In this document: positions 21,091-28,925 of the stretch, piece after piece
Layout of the letters: each line of letters starts with the position of its first letter
Position numbering within the stretch: the first letter of the stretch is position 1
Assembly: GCA_024644385.1 (NCBI GenBank)
Contig: JAHELB010000013.1
Coordinates: forward strand, 1-37,416
Length of the DNA stretch: 37,416 nucleotides
Source of the DNA: Nitrosopumilaceae archaeon
Lineage (GTDB): Archaea > Thermoproteota > Nitrososphaeria > Nitrososphaerales > Nitrosopumilaceae
Direction: 5' to 3'
Notes under the pieces: model-generated
Database searches by the model: none
Seen by the model: the letters and a program-made list of their open reading frames with translations, nothing else
Told to the model about the DNA's origin: nothing
Position numbers and translations under genes: made by a program

Positions 21091-21882
21091 TTAAATGTTC
21101 AACTTTTTTCTTTCTTTACGCTCAATTAGGAACATTCCTGCAAAATACAGTGCAATCATTGGTCCTGAAACAAACCACATTGTCACTCCTGTGCCATCAG
21201 GTGTAATTATTGCTCCAAAGATTACAATTGCGACAATTGCGTATCTAATGTTGTTTCGCCAAAACTTTGAATCTACCATCCCAGTCATGGATATGGCGTA
21301 CATTGCCAGTGGAAGTTGAAATGAAAGTCCAAAAGCAAGCAAGAATTGTAAAATAAATGTAACAAAATCCATTACGTTGAGAAACGTGACTAGCCCTGAT
21401 GATTCCCCGTAGCGATATAAAAATTCAAGAATATACGGAATTACAAAATTATATGAAAAAATGCACCCTGCAATAAACAATCCTAGTGCAGGAATAGAAA
21501 TACTTCTGCTGACATTAATCTCATTTTCCTTTAGGGCAGGTTTAATGAACCCAACCAACTCTTTGATAATAATTGGCATTCCAGCTACCATTCCAACTAA
21601 TGCGGCAATGTAAACTTGAGCAAAGAAAGCCTGACCTGGGGCTGTTTGAATTAATTGGACATCGGTAGGTACCAGATTTTCACTCATGTGATTAGTAATT
21701 TGAGCAGCAATGTTGTCAAGTGGTTCTAAGGCGGGATAGTATAAGGTAACTCCTACAAAATCAAATGGTGTGGCGTGAAATGTTAGAACAAAAACCGTGA
21801 TAATTCCAATAATTATCACAATTCGTAAAATACTTTTTCTGAGTTCTTCGAGATGATACCTGATTTCATTTAACTCAGACAT
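21091..21882 (-). CDS. tatC: Twin-arginine translocase subunit TatC
   Basis: The 263-aa protein starts with a cytoplasmic helix (ELNEIRYHLEELRKSILRI) and has six membrane segments. TatC signatures are visible: the FFAQVYIAALVGMVAGMPIII segment, FIKPALKENE after it, YRYGES in the loop, and the LPLAMYAIS segment near the end. TatC binds the twin-arginine signal peptide and docks TatA. The ends are typical (MSELNEIRYHLEEL; basic IERKERKKLNI tail). The 166-aa hypothetical gene lies 31 bp upstream on the same strand and may be cotranscribed. Confidence 0.95.
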   Translation of the reverse strand: MSELNEIRYHLEELRKSILRIVIIIGIITVFVLTFHATPFDFVGVTLYYPALEPLDNIAAQITNHMSENLVPTDVQLIQTAPGQAFFAQVYIAALVGMVAGMPIIIKELVGFIKPALKENEINVSRSISIPALGLFIAGCIFSYNFVIPYILEFLYRYGESSGLVTFLNVMDFVTFILQFLLAFGLSFQLPLAMYAISMTGMVDSKFWRNNIRYAIVAIVIFGAIITPDGTGVTMWFVSGPMIALYFAGMFLIERKERKKLNI

Positions 21883-21913
21883 TTAAGATCTATTCTATCT
21901 TTAACCAACTTAT

Positions 21914-22414
21914 TTATTTGCCTGGAATGGGAAGTAACTTTGATTCAGGAAATCCTCCCTGCTTCATTTCTTCCTGGCTAAGGTCTTGAAATTCTAATGT
22001 AATTACAGATTTTGTATCAAATTTTTTTTCCAATTCCCGTGCCAACAATGCAATCTCCTTTCCGGAATAGATTTCTTTTGATCCTTTTAGAAAAATCCGC
22101 TCACCTTTTTCCATTTCCTTCCCATTAAATTTTTCTTGAAGAAATTTGGTAATTGAGGGTAGTTCTGAGCGAGGAATGTTGTTATGAAAATAGGTAATTC
22201 CTTTTACGGATTCGTAATCAAATGGGGTTCCATTTTTGTAAAGGAAAACCCCAAAAAATCTAGCCTCGTCCTCTGGCTCTTTTGTGCATTTGATTTCCCA
22301 ATTAAGCAATTTACCTTCAGAATAAACAAAATTCTCGATTTCATCTGGAGTAATTTTCCAATATCTCTGTTTTGACAAGTGCTTTTTTTGATATCTTTCT
22401 ATTATAAATTCCAT
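21914..22414 (-). CDS. Hypothetical soluble protein upstream of tatC (166 aa)
   Basis: The protein is soluble and charged. It has an N-terminal RYQKKHLSKQRYWKI segment, WEIKCTKEPEDEARFFGVFLYKNGTPF beta strands, and a C-terminal GKEIALLARELEKKFDTKSVITLEFQDLS helix and strand. One Cys is present. I recognise no family. It is divergent from the RHH gene (60 bp apart) and precedes tatC on the same strand. A Tat role is not supported beyond position. Confidence 0.6.
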   Translation of the reverse strand: MEFIIERYQKKHLSKQRYWKITPDEIENFVYSEGKLLNWEIKCTKEPEDEARFFGVFLYKNGTPFDYESVKGITYFHNNIPRSELPSITKFLQEKFNGKEMEKGERIFLKGSKEIYSGKEIALLARELEKKFDTKSVITLEFQDLSQEEMKQGGFPESKLLPIPGK

Positions 22415-22446
22415 TATAAAGCCAAATTTTGTAATTTTAAAACTTT

Positions 22447-22455
22447 TTTTATATG
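22447..22455 (+). promoter_or_regulatory. TATA-like box for the RHH gene
   Basis: TTTTATATG is centred about 24 bp before the ATG at 22475, predicting a leaderless transcript. Confidence 0.45.
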
Positions 22456-22474
22456 AATAACATATGATACTAAC

Positions 22475-22627
22475 ATGGGAGTAAGGGTTACCATTGTTTT
22501 AGATGACGCCAACGCGGAAAAATTAAGAAACCTTCAGGCAAAAATGATAAAATCCTCATCCAAATCTGTTAGTTTTTCACATGTATTGAATATTGTTTTA
22601 GAAGAAGGAATAAAAAAACACAAATAA
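22475..22627 (+). CDS. Ribbon-helix-helix (CopG-like) DNA-binding microprotein (50 aa)
   Basis: It starts with a short strand (GVRVTIVLDDANAEKLRNL). The pattern strand, helix (DANAEKLRNLQAKMI), polar turn with SFS and helix (SFSHVLNIVLEEGIKK) is that of ribbon-helix-helix proteins, which bind DNA as dimers with the strand in the major groove. Antitoxins of this size usually pair with a neighbouring toxin, but no small partner gene adjoins it. It may be an orphan regulator. The leaderless promoter and clean termini make it likely real. Confidence 0.75.
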   Translation: MGVRVTIVLDDANAEKLRNLQAKMIKSSSKSVSFSHVLNIVLEEGIKKHK

Positions 22628-22737
22628 AAAAAAGATCTTATTGGGAAATAACTCCAAAAAAATGGATAGTATCAAATACGTTCGATTCTCTCCTTTCAAT
22701 TTATGTTTGACAAATTTATTATTATTTTACCTCCAAA

Positions 22738-22754
22738 AATTTGTTTAACAAATT
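22738..22754. repeat. 17-bp palindrome in the gap before purS
   Basis: AATTTGTT and AACAAATT flank a single T (8-1-8, perfect). It lies 128 bp upstream of purS, in a 254-bp gap otherwise free of clear features. It may be an operator or the RHH site; AT-richness makes chance possible. Confidence 0.35.
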
Positions 22755-22881
22755 AAAAGAAAATTTTTCTTAAAAAAAATCCAGTAGGAATACATCTATC
22801 TAATACGGATTAACTCTAAATATAAGGAGTTAAAATTTTTCGGAAGATAAATTAACCTCATTTTAATTTTTCAATACATTC

Positions 22882-23136
22882 ATGACTCTATTTACCATCA
22901 GTGTGACTATTGAAAATAAACCTGGAATCAGTGATCCGGAAGGAGAAACAATACTTAATGATCTTGTGTTAAAAGGAACTTACAAGACTGTGTCAAAAAT
23001 CAAAACAGCTAAAATGCTGAAATTCGCAATTAAAGAAAAAGATAAAACAACTGCTGAAACAAAAATTCGAAAAATCTGTGATGATCTACGTATCTATAAT
23101 CCGATGGTAAGCAAAATCACGATAAATGTAATTTAA
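22882..23136 (+). CDS. purS: FGAM synthase small subunit PurS
   Basis: The 84-aa protein has the PurS ferredoxin-like fold: TLFTISVTIENKPGISDPEGETILNDL at the start, then the KTVSKIKTAKMLKFAI strand and ending helix-strand (ICDDLRIYNPMVSKITINVI). PurS bridges PurL and PurQ, channelling ammonia for formylglycinamidine ribonucleotide synthesis. It precedes purQ by 113 bp; purQ has a TATA-like box of its own, so the subunits may be transcribed from two promoters. Confidence 0.94.
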   Translation: MTLFTISVTIENKPGISDPEGETILNDLVLKGTYKTVSKIKTAKMLKFAIKEKDKTTAETKIRKICDDLRIYNPMVSKITINVI

Positions 23137-23221
23137 CTAATGTTTTTTGCCTTCAATTTTTACAATTACTGTTTTAAAAGATCGTCATTTGAAATTTACC
23201 TTTTTTCCTATTAGATTGAGA

Positions 23222-23230
23222 TTAAATATC
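23222..23230 (+). promoter_or_regulatory. TATA-like box for purQ
   Basis: TTAAATATC is centred about 24 bp before the GTG of purQ, predicting a leaderless mRNA. Confidence 0.45.
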
Positions 23231-23249
23231 TCTTTGAGTTAAAGAGAAT

Positions 23250-23930
23250 GTGAAGGTTGGGGTAGTAGTTTTTCCGGGAAGTAATTGTGATCGAGACATG
23301 TTCCACGTGCTAACTGATGTATTTAATCTCGACGCCCAATACTTTTGGCATGAAAAAGGTCTTCCAAAAAATATTGATGCAGTAGTTCTTCCAGGAGGGT
23401 TCTCATATGGAGATAGACTAAGAGCTGGGATAATTGCTGCACATAGTCCAATCATTAAAGATATTCAAAAATTGGCAGAAAAAGGAGTTCCTATTTTAGG
23501 CGTTTGTAATGGATTTCAGATTCTAGTTGAATCAGGACTTTTACCAGGCGTTCTTCTCAAAAATAATTCGCTTAAATTTATGTGTCAGTGGACTAATTTA
23601 ATAGTTGAAAACAATAACACTCCCTTTACATGTCAATTCAAATTAAAAGAAAAAATTCCTATCCCAATTGCTAATGGAGAAGGTAGATATTTTGTAGATG
23701 ATAATACTTTAAAAAAATTAAAGCAAAAAAATCAAATTGTTTTTCGATACGAAAAAGTTGTAAATGGTTCTTCTGATAAAATTGCTGGAGTCTGCAATGA
23801 GGACGGAAATGTTGTTGGAATGATGCCGCATCCAGAACGAGCAGTTGAATCAGAGATAAATCCAATTGACAACAAACCCTCATCATTAATTTTTGAATCA
23901 CTACTAAATACAATAGGTGTTGAAAATTGA
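23250..23930 (+). CDS. purQ: FGAM synthase glutaminase subunit PurQ
   Basis: This class-I glutamine amidotransferase supplies ammonia to PurL. The N-terminus KVGVVVFPGSNCDRDM is PurQ-typical. The nucleophile is Cys86 in ILGVCNGFQIL. His and Glu of the triad lie in MMPHPERAVE near the end. The 226-aa length fits. The start codon is GTG. The stop overlaps the TTG start of purL by 4 bases (TTGA), so the two are translationally coupled. Confidence 0.96.
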   Translation: MKVGVVVFPGSNCDRDMFHVLTDVFNLDAQYFWHEKGLPKNIDAVVLPGGFSYGDRLRAGIIAAHSPIIKDIQKLAEKGVPILGVCNGFQILVESGLLPGVLLKNNSLKFMCQWTNLIVENNNTPFTCQFKLKEKIPIPIANGEGRYFVDDNTLKKLKQKNQIVFRYEKVVNGSSDKIAGVCNEDGNVVGMMPHPERAVESEINPIDNKPSSLIFESLLNTIGVEN

Positions 23931-26092
23931 GTTTAGAGCGACAAGAATTAGAAGATTTAAAATCCAAAATTGGAAGAGATCCTACATCAACTGAAGTGCA
24001 AATTGTTGCTGCAGAATGGTCTGAACATTGTTCTTACAAGTCTTCCAAAAAACATCTAAAAATGTTACCGATGACTGGACCCTCGGTAATTTTTGAAAAA
24101 GGATATGACTCTGGGGTATTAGATGTGGGAGATGGTTATGTTGTAACTGCTCACATTGAAAGTCACAACCATCCCTCAGCTGTTGAACCATATGGTGGGG
24201 CCGCCACTGGAGTAGGAGGAGTGATACGAGATATTTTATCTACAGGCACAAGACCTATTGCAATTTTTAATGGGTTAAGATTTGGAAATATTGAAAAAGA
24301 TCCGCAGGCAAGATGGCTCTTCAAAAATGCAGTTACTGGAATAGCTGACTATGGAAACTGTTTAGGAATTCCCACTATTGGGGGAGAAGTTGAATTTGAT
24401 GAATGTTATTCAAATTATGCATTGGTTGATGTGGCAGCAATTGGCTTTGGTAAAAAAGAAAATTTGATAAAAAATCATGCAAATAAAGGAGATCTTGTTG
24501 TTTTAATGGGGGGTTCTACTGGTAGAGATGGGATTGGCGGTTCCCAATTTGCATCTGATTCTCTTGAAACTGAAGATAGGTCAGCTGTTCAGATTCCAGA
24601 TCCATTTATTGAAAAATTAATCATAGAGGCAATCATGGAGGCGAGAAATCTTCACCTTATTAACGCAGTAAAGGATCTTGGTGGCGGTGGTTTATCTTGT
24701 GCTGTATCTGAAACCGCTGATACAATGGGTATAGGAATAGAATTAGATGTGGACAAGGTGCATACAAGAGAACCTGGAATGCACCCTGATGAAATCATGG
24801 TATCTGAATCTCAAGAGAGGATGCTGATAATTATAGATAAACAAAAACTAAAGAAACTTCAAGATATTTGTAAAAAATTTCGAGTTATTTGCTCGGTAAT
24901 TGGCCATGTGACTTCTGGAAATTTGGTTCATGTTAAAAAGGGTAAAAAAACATTCGCAAAAATTTCTGCTGAAATAATTGCAAACGCACAACTTCTTGAC
25001 AGACACTCAAAAAAACCCGCCTACCTAAAATCAATTCAAAAGGAAAAAAAACTAGACTCTATTACAAATTACTCAAAAATTATGATTACACTATTATCTT
25101 CTCCAAACATTGCAAGTAAATCTTGGGTTTATGGACAATATGATCATGAGGTAGGGATTAGAACTGTAGTAAAACCTGGACAAGATGCTTCTGTTTTAAG
25201 ACTGGATAACGGAAAATTTCTGTCTGCCAAAATTGATGGCAACCCAAAGCAATGCTACATTAATCCACGAGAAGGCGCAATAGGATGCTTTGAGGAGGCA
25301 TGTAGAAATGTCGTATGTACTGGTGCAAGGCCAATTGGAATGCTTGATCATTTACAATTTGGAAATCCTCAGGATCCAGAAATTTTTTGGACATTTTTAG
25401 AATCTCTAAAAGGGATAACTGATTTTGCCAAATTTTTCCAAATACCCTGTATTGGAGGAAAAGTTAGCCTTTACAATGAAACTTCTTTAGGCCCAATCAA
25501 ACCTACTCCAATAATTGGAGTTTTAGGATTAATAGATAACACTCCACTAATACCAAAAAAAATCAACAATAGTGACTGTCTAGTAATAATTGGTAATACT
25601 AAAGATGAATTAGGAGGCTCTGAATTCTATGAATATATTCATAGATTTGTTGGGGGTAATTGCCCCAAAGTTGACTTTAAGGAATCTAAAAGAAATATGA
25701 ACTCAGTTTTGGATATAATTAAAAAAGGATTGATCAAGGTAGCCCACGACTGCTCAAAGGGAGGATTAGCCGTTGCTGTTTCTGAGATTTGCATGACCAA
25801 TAAAATTGGATGTAAAATATCACTGGAAAATGTTCCAGGTGAAAATTTACCTCCTGATCGAGTATTGTTCTCTGAAAGTCACTCAAGATATCTTTTGGTC
25901 TTAGACAAGAAAAATTTGAAACCTCTAGAAAACCTTTTACAAAAAAATAAAGTATCTTACAACACTATTGGTAGATTTGAAGGAAACAGAATTCAGTTTA
26001 ACGTGAGAAAAAAATCGTTAATTGATCTAAGCGTTGATAAGGCGTTGAAGGTTTGGATGAATTCATTGGAGAATCTGATAATACATGGTTAA
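23927..26092 (+). CDS. purL: FGAM synthase large subunit PurL
   Basis: The small-type PurL (721 aa) works with PurS and PurQ. ATP-dependent amidation of formylglycinamide ribonucleotide takes place here. Family blocks are EWSEHCSYKSSK near residue 30, AHIESHNHPSAVEPYGGAATGVGG with the histidines near 80, ISTGTRP-like loops, GGSTGRDGIGG, and KDLGGGGLSCAVSE; a second half repeats the pattern (DCSKGGLAVAVSE). The TTG start overlaps the purQ stop. The 3' end overlaps the purF ATG by 8 bp. No truncation is seen. Confidence 0.96.
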   Translation: MSLERQELEDLKSKIGRDPTSTEVQIVAAEWSEHCSYKSSKKHLKMLPMTGPSVIFEKGYDSGVLDVGDGYVVTAHIESHNHPSAVEPYGGAATGVGGVIRDILSTGTRPIAIFNGLRFGNIEKDPQARWLFKNAVTGIADYGNCLGIPTIGGEVEFDECYSNYALVDVAAIGFGKKENLIKNHANKGDLVVLMGGSTGRDGIGGSQFASDSLETEDRSAVQIPDPFIEKLIIEAIMEARNLHLINAVKDLGGGGLSCAVSETADTMGIGIELDVDKVHTREPGMHPDEIMVSESQERMLIIIDKQKLKKLQDICKKFRVICSVIGHVTSGNLVHVKKGKKTFAKISAEIIANAQLLDRHSKKPAYLKSIQKEKKLDSITNYSKIMITLLSSPNIASKSWVYGQYDHEVGIRTVVKPGQDASVLRLDNGKFLSAKIDGNPKQCYINPREGAIGCFEEACRNVVCTGARPIGMLDHLQFGNPQDPEIFWTFLESLKGITDFAKFFQIPCIGGKVSLYNETSLGPIKPTPIIGVLGLIDNTPLIPKKINNSDCLVIIGNTKDELGGSEFYEYIHRFVGGNCPKVDFKESKRNMNSVLDIIKKGLIKVAHDCSKGGLAVAVSEICMTNKIGCKISLENVPGENLPPDRVLFSESHSRYLLVLDKKNLKPLENLLQKNKVSYNTIGRFEGNRIQFNVRKKSLIDLSVDKALKVWMNSLENLIIHG

Positions 26093-27518
26093 GGAAAATT
26101 GTGGTGTTGTAGGAATTTTCTCTCTCAGTGGGACTAATGTCGTTCCAATGGCCATTGATGCATTACGAGCGCTCCAACACAGAGGACAAGAGGCATGGGG
26201 TATTGCTATTCCAAACAAGGCCCCTCTAAAAAAATTAGGATTAGTGTCTTCTGCATCATCCGATTTCAAAAAAATAACTGAAGAATATAGCTCTCCTTCA
26301 GTCATTGGCCATGTGAGATATTCTACAATGGGTAGAAGTTCCATTGAAAACGCCCAACCACTAAAGGTAAAAGATTTGTGTATAGCACACAACGGCACCA
26401 TATCAAACATTCAGGAATTATCTAATCTGGTTGGTGGATGTTCCTTTAGCCCTCAAAATGCAAGCGACACCTTGGTTGCTGCCCAAAGACTCGTATCATT
26501 AATTTCTGAAAATGGTCAAATGGGTAAAGCCCTCTCCATTTTAAAAAATGAAATGGTTGGTTCCTATTGTTTTACATTCATCTCAGATGACAACTCTGTT
26601 TATGCTGCAAGAGATCCAAAGGGATTCCGTCCGATGGTTTTGGGACACAAGGAATCCGATGATACTTTTATTGTTGCATCAGAATCATCAGCTCTTTCTG
26701 CAGTGGGTGCAAAACTTCAAAGAGATGTCAATCCCGGAGAACTAATTAAATTAAGTAAATCTGGAATTGAAACAGAAAGGTTCTCGAGAGATGATTCTAG
26801 AGCTCATTGCTCCTTCGAATTTACGTATTTTGCTCATCCCTCTAGCCAAATGGAAGGAAAAAATATCTATATAGCAAGAAAAAAAATTGGACAATTTTTA
26901 GCCAAAAAATTTCCAATTCCTGATGCAGATTTAGTAATTCCTGTACCAGATTCAGCAAGACCCGCCGCACTTGGTTATGCTCAAGAATTAGGAGTTTCCT
27001 TTGATGAAGGATTACTTAAAGACAGATACAGTAAGAAAGGACCACTACGTAGTTTTATCGAGCCACACCAAACAGATAGAGTTGAAATTAATCGGTGGAT
27101 AATTCCTATTAGAGAAATTATTGAGGGGAGACATGTGGTTGTAATTGATGATAGCCTGGTTAGAGGAACAAGTTCAAAAGCTATAATCAAAGCTTTGAGG
27201 AGAGCTGGTGCAAAAAAAATCAGCATGCTTATCACTTACCCACAAATAAATTTTCCATGTTATGCAGGAATCGATTTTCCTTCACAACAAGAATTAGCGA
27301 CATTTACAAATGGAAAAAAGATGACATCAAATGAGATTACTGAGATGGTTAGATGCGATATCGGGGCCGACTTTTTAGGATATAATGATGCTGAAAATTT
27401 GGCAGATGCTGTAGGAATACAAAAAGACTCGATGTGCTTTACATGTTCTTCTGGAAACTATGAATCCCTTGGAATAACCCCTGACTTTAAGACAAGAGAA
27501 GAGATCAAAGGCGAATAG
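26085..27518 (+). CDS. purF: Amidophosphoribosyltransferase PurF (iron-sulphur type)
   Basis: PurF starts purine synthesis, making phosphoribosylamine from PRPP and glutamine. Cys6 in the MVKENCGVVGIF start would be exposed by removal of a 5-residue propeptide and act as the glutaminase nucleophile. Cys242 (HCSFEF), Cys392 (FPCYAG), Cys451 and Cys454 (MCFTCSSG) match the four ligands of the [4Fe-4S] cluster in the B. subtilis enzyme. The PRPP loop is VVVIDDSLVRGTSSK. The 477-aa length is normal. The start overlaps purL by 8 bp, giving a coupled purQLF unit. Confidence 0.96.
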   Translation: MVKENCGVVGIFSLSGTNVVPMAIDALRALQHRGQEAWGIAIPNKAPLKKLGLVSSASSDFKKITEEYSSPSVIGHVRYSTMGRSSIENAQPLKVKDLCIAHNGTISNIQELSNLVGGCSFSPQNASDTLVAAQRLVSLISENGQMGKALSILKNEMVGSYCFTFISDDNSVYAARDPKGFRPMVLGHKESDDTFIVASESSALSAVGAKLQRDVNPGELIKLSKSGIETERFSRDDSRAHCSFEFTYFAHPSSQMEGKNIYIARKKIGQFLAKKFPIPDADLVIPVPDSARPAALGYAQELGVSFDEGLLKDRYSKKGPLRSFIEPHQTDRVEINRWIIPIREIIEGRHVVVIDDSLVRGTSSKAIIKALRRAGAKKISMLITYPQINFPCYAGIDFPSQQELATFTNGKKMTSNEITEMVRCDIGADFLGYNDAENLADAVGIQKDSMCFTCSSGNYESLGITPDFKTREEIKGE

Positions 27519-27632
27519 ATTCAAACCTTTATTTTTGATTTTAATAATTTTACATTTTTAAAATAAACTCGAAAAAACATTAAATCCCTAGATCGATAAG
27601 AGGATTACTACCGATCGAAACAGGCTAATTCA

Positions 27633-27640
27633 TATATACT
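27633..27640 (+). promoter_or_regulatory. TATA box for the PEFG secreted protein
   Basis: TATATACT is centred about 26 bp before the ATG at 27662, a leaderless arrangement. Confidence 0.5.
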
Positions 27641-27661
27641 TGGAATTTTTTCATTGATGAT

Positions 27662-28468
27662 ATGTTAAAAATTGCGGTCCTGGCATTAGTTGCAATTTCT
27701 TTAATACCTTTATCCTCCGCATTTGCAGATGGGAAAATTGAATTAAGTTCTGACCAAAATAAAATTAAACCCACAGATACCGTTTTGGTGTATGGCAAAG
27801 TTTCTGGAGTAACGAATTACATTCCAGTAAAGTTGACAGTTCTAGCTCCAGACGGAGAAATTGTTTTTTCACCACAACTTAAAATTGACGCTAATGGTGA
27901 ATTCAAAAGATTAATCCACCCTCCGCTTCCAAGCTTTAAACTAGGAACGTATACTGTAGTGGCAAGTCATGACAATGTAAGTACTTCTCCTAGAATCCAA
28001 TTTATTGTAACAGGTCAAAGTCTAGTAAAGGAAGACCAAGGCATCGCACCTGGAACTGGAGATAAAAAAATTGTGCCCGGACTTGAAATATCTGCAATTG
28101 CCCTTGAAGGGTCTGATACCATAACCATAACTGGCACACCCGTTTCTAGAGACACTGCCATTACTTTTACCATTTTTTCTCCAACTGGAAAGTTAGTCTC
28201 AGTGGAACAAATTACCCCGCAAACACTCAATCCCTTCACCGTTGAAATTAAGACTGGTGGACCCCTATGGACCGAGGATGGAATATATACAATTACAGCT
28301 AATCAGGGAATCGCCTCAGAATTTCAAGATTCAGTGGAAGTTGAGATTGTAAAAGGCAGAATTATTCCAGAATTTGGAACAATCGCTGCAATGATTCTTG
28401 TAATATCGATAATGTCGATAATTGCGGTTTCGGCAAAATCTAAACTTAGTGTCATGCCAAGGTTTTAG
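27662..28468 (+). CDS. Secreted beta-sandwich protein with PEFG C-terminus
   Basis: A signal peptide (MLKIAVLALVAISLIPLSSAFA, cut near residue 22) is followed by two Ig-like halves: KIELSSDQNKIKPTDTVLVYGKV to FIVTGQ, and LEISAIALEGSDTITITGTPV to VEVEIVKG. The C-terminus has PEFG at 236-239, a membrane span (IAAMILVISIMSIIAV) and a basic tail. This is the thaumarchaeal PEFG sorting signal, so the protein is probably anchored on the cell surface. The function is unknown; similar Ig-like proteins form cell-envelope or adhesion structures. It is a single-gene unit. Confidence 0.85.
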   Translation: MLKIAVLALVAISLIPLSSAFADGKIELSSDQNKIKPTDTVLVYGKVSGVTNYIPVKLTVLAPDGEIVFSPQLKIDANGEFKRLIHPPLPSFKLGTYTVVASHDNVSTSPRIQFIVTGQSLVKEDQGIAPGTGDKKIVPGLEISAIALEGSDTITITGTPVSRDTAITFTIFSPTGKLVSVEQITPQTLNPFTVEIKTGGPLWTEDGIYTITANQGIASEFQDSVEVEIVKGRIIPEFGTIAAMILVISIMSIIAVSAKSKLSVMPRF

Positions 28469-28507
28469 ACATATTTGAAAAAATATAATGGTGCACTTTG
28501 ATTTGGA

Positions 28508-28520
28508 AAATTTTTTAAAT
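28508..28520 (+). promoter_or_regulatory. TATA-like box for the DUF427 gene
   Basis: The TTTAAAT core (28514-28520) is about 26 bp upstream of the ATG at 28543, as for leaderless genes. Confidence 0.45.
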
Positions 28521-28542
28521 AGAAAAAAATATTTTTAAAAAC

Positions 28543-28821
28543 ATGAAAGCAATATGGAATGATACTATAATTGCCGAAAGTAACAACACGGTAGTTGTAG
28601 AAGGGAATCATTATTTTCCAATTGATTCTATAAAAAAAGAATATTTTAAAAAAACAGATTTTACTTCCTTTTGTGGTTGGAAAGGAATGGCAAATTATTA
28701 CTCTGTAAATGTTAAGGGAAATACAAACAAAGACTGTGCTTGGTATTATGAAAATCCAAATGATGCTGCAAAAAAGATCAAGGGGATGGTGGCTTTTTGG
28801 AATGGTGTAAAAATCAAATAA
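28543..28821 (+). CDS. DUF427 family protein
   Basis: The 92-aa protein matches DUF427: MKAIWNDTIIAES, NTVVVEGNHYFP near residues 15-28, the conserved TSFCGWKGMANYYSV block near 40-54, and AWYYENPNDAAKKIKGMVAFW near the end. DUF427 is widespread in bacteria and archaea. Structures show a small beta fold; its role is unresolved. It is monocistronic. Confidence 0.88.
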   Translation: MKAIWNDTIIAESNNTVVVEGNHYFPIDSIKKEYFKKTDFTSFCGWKGMANYYSVNVKGNTNKDCAWYYENPNDAAKKIKGMVAFWNGVKIK

Positions 28822-28925
28822 TTTTTTACGTTTAGAGAATATTTTTAAATATTTTTTCCAGGGTTTGTAAAGTGATTAAAATTAGATTCAAAAATAAATT
28901 TTCAATAAAACCATAAGGTTCTTTT

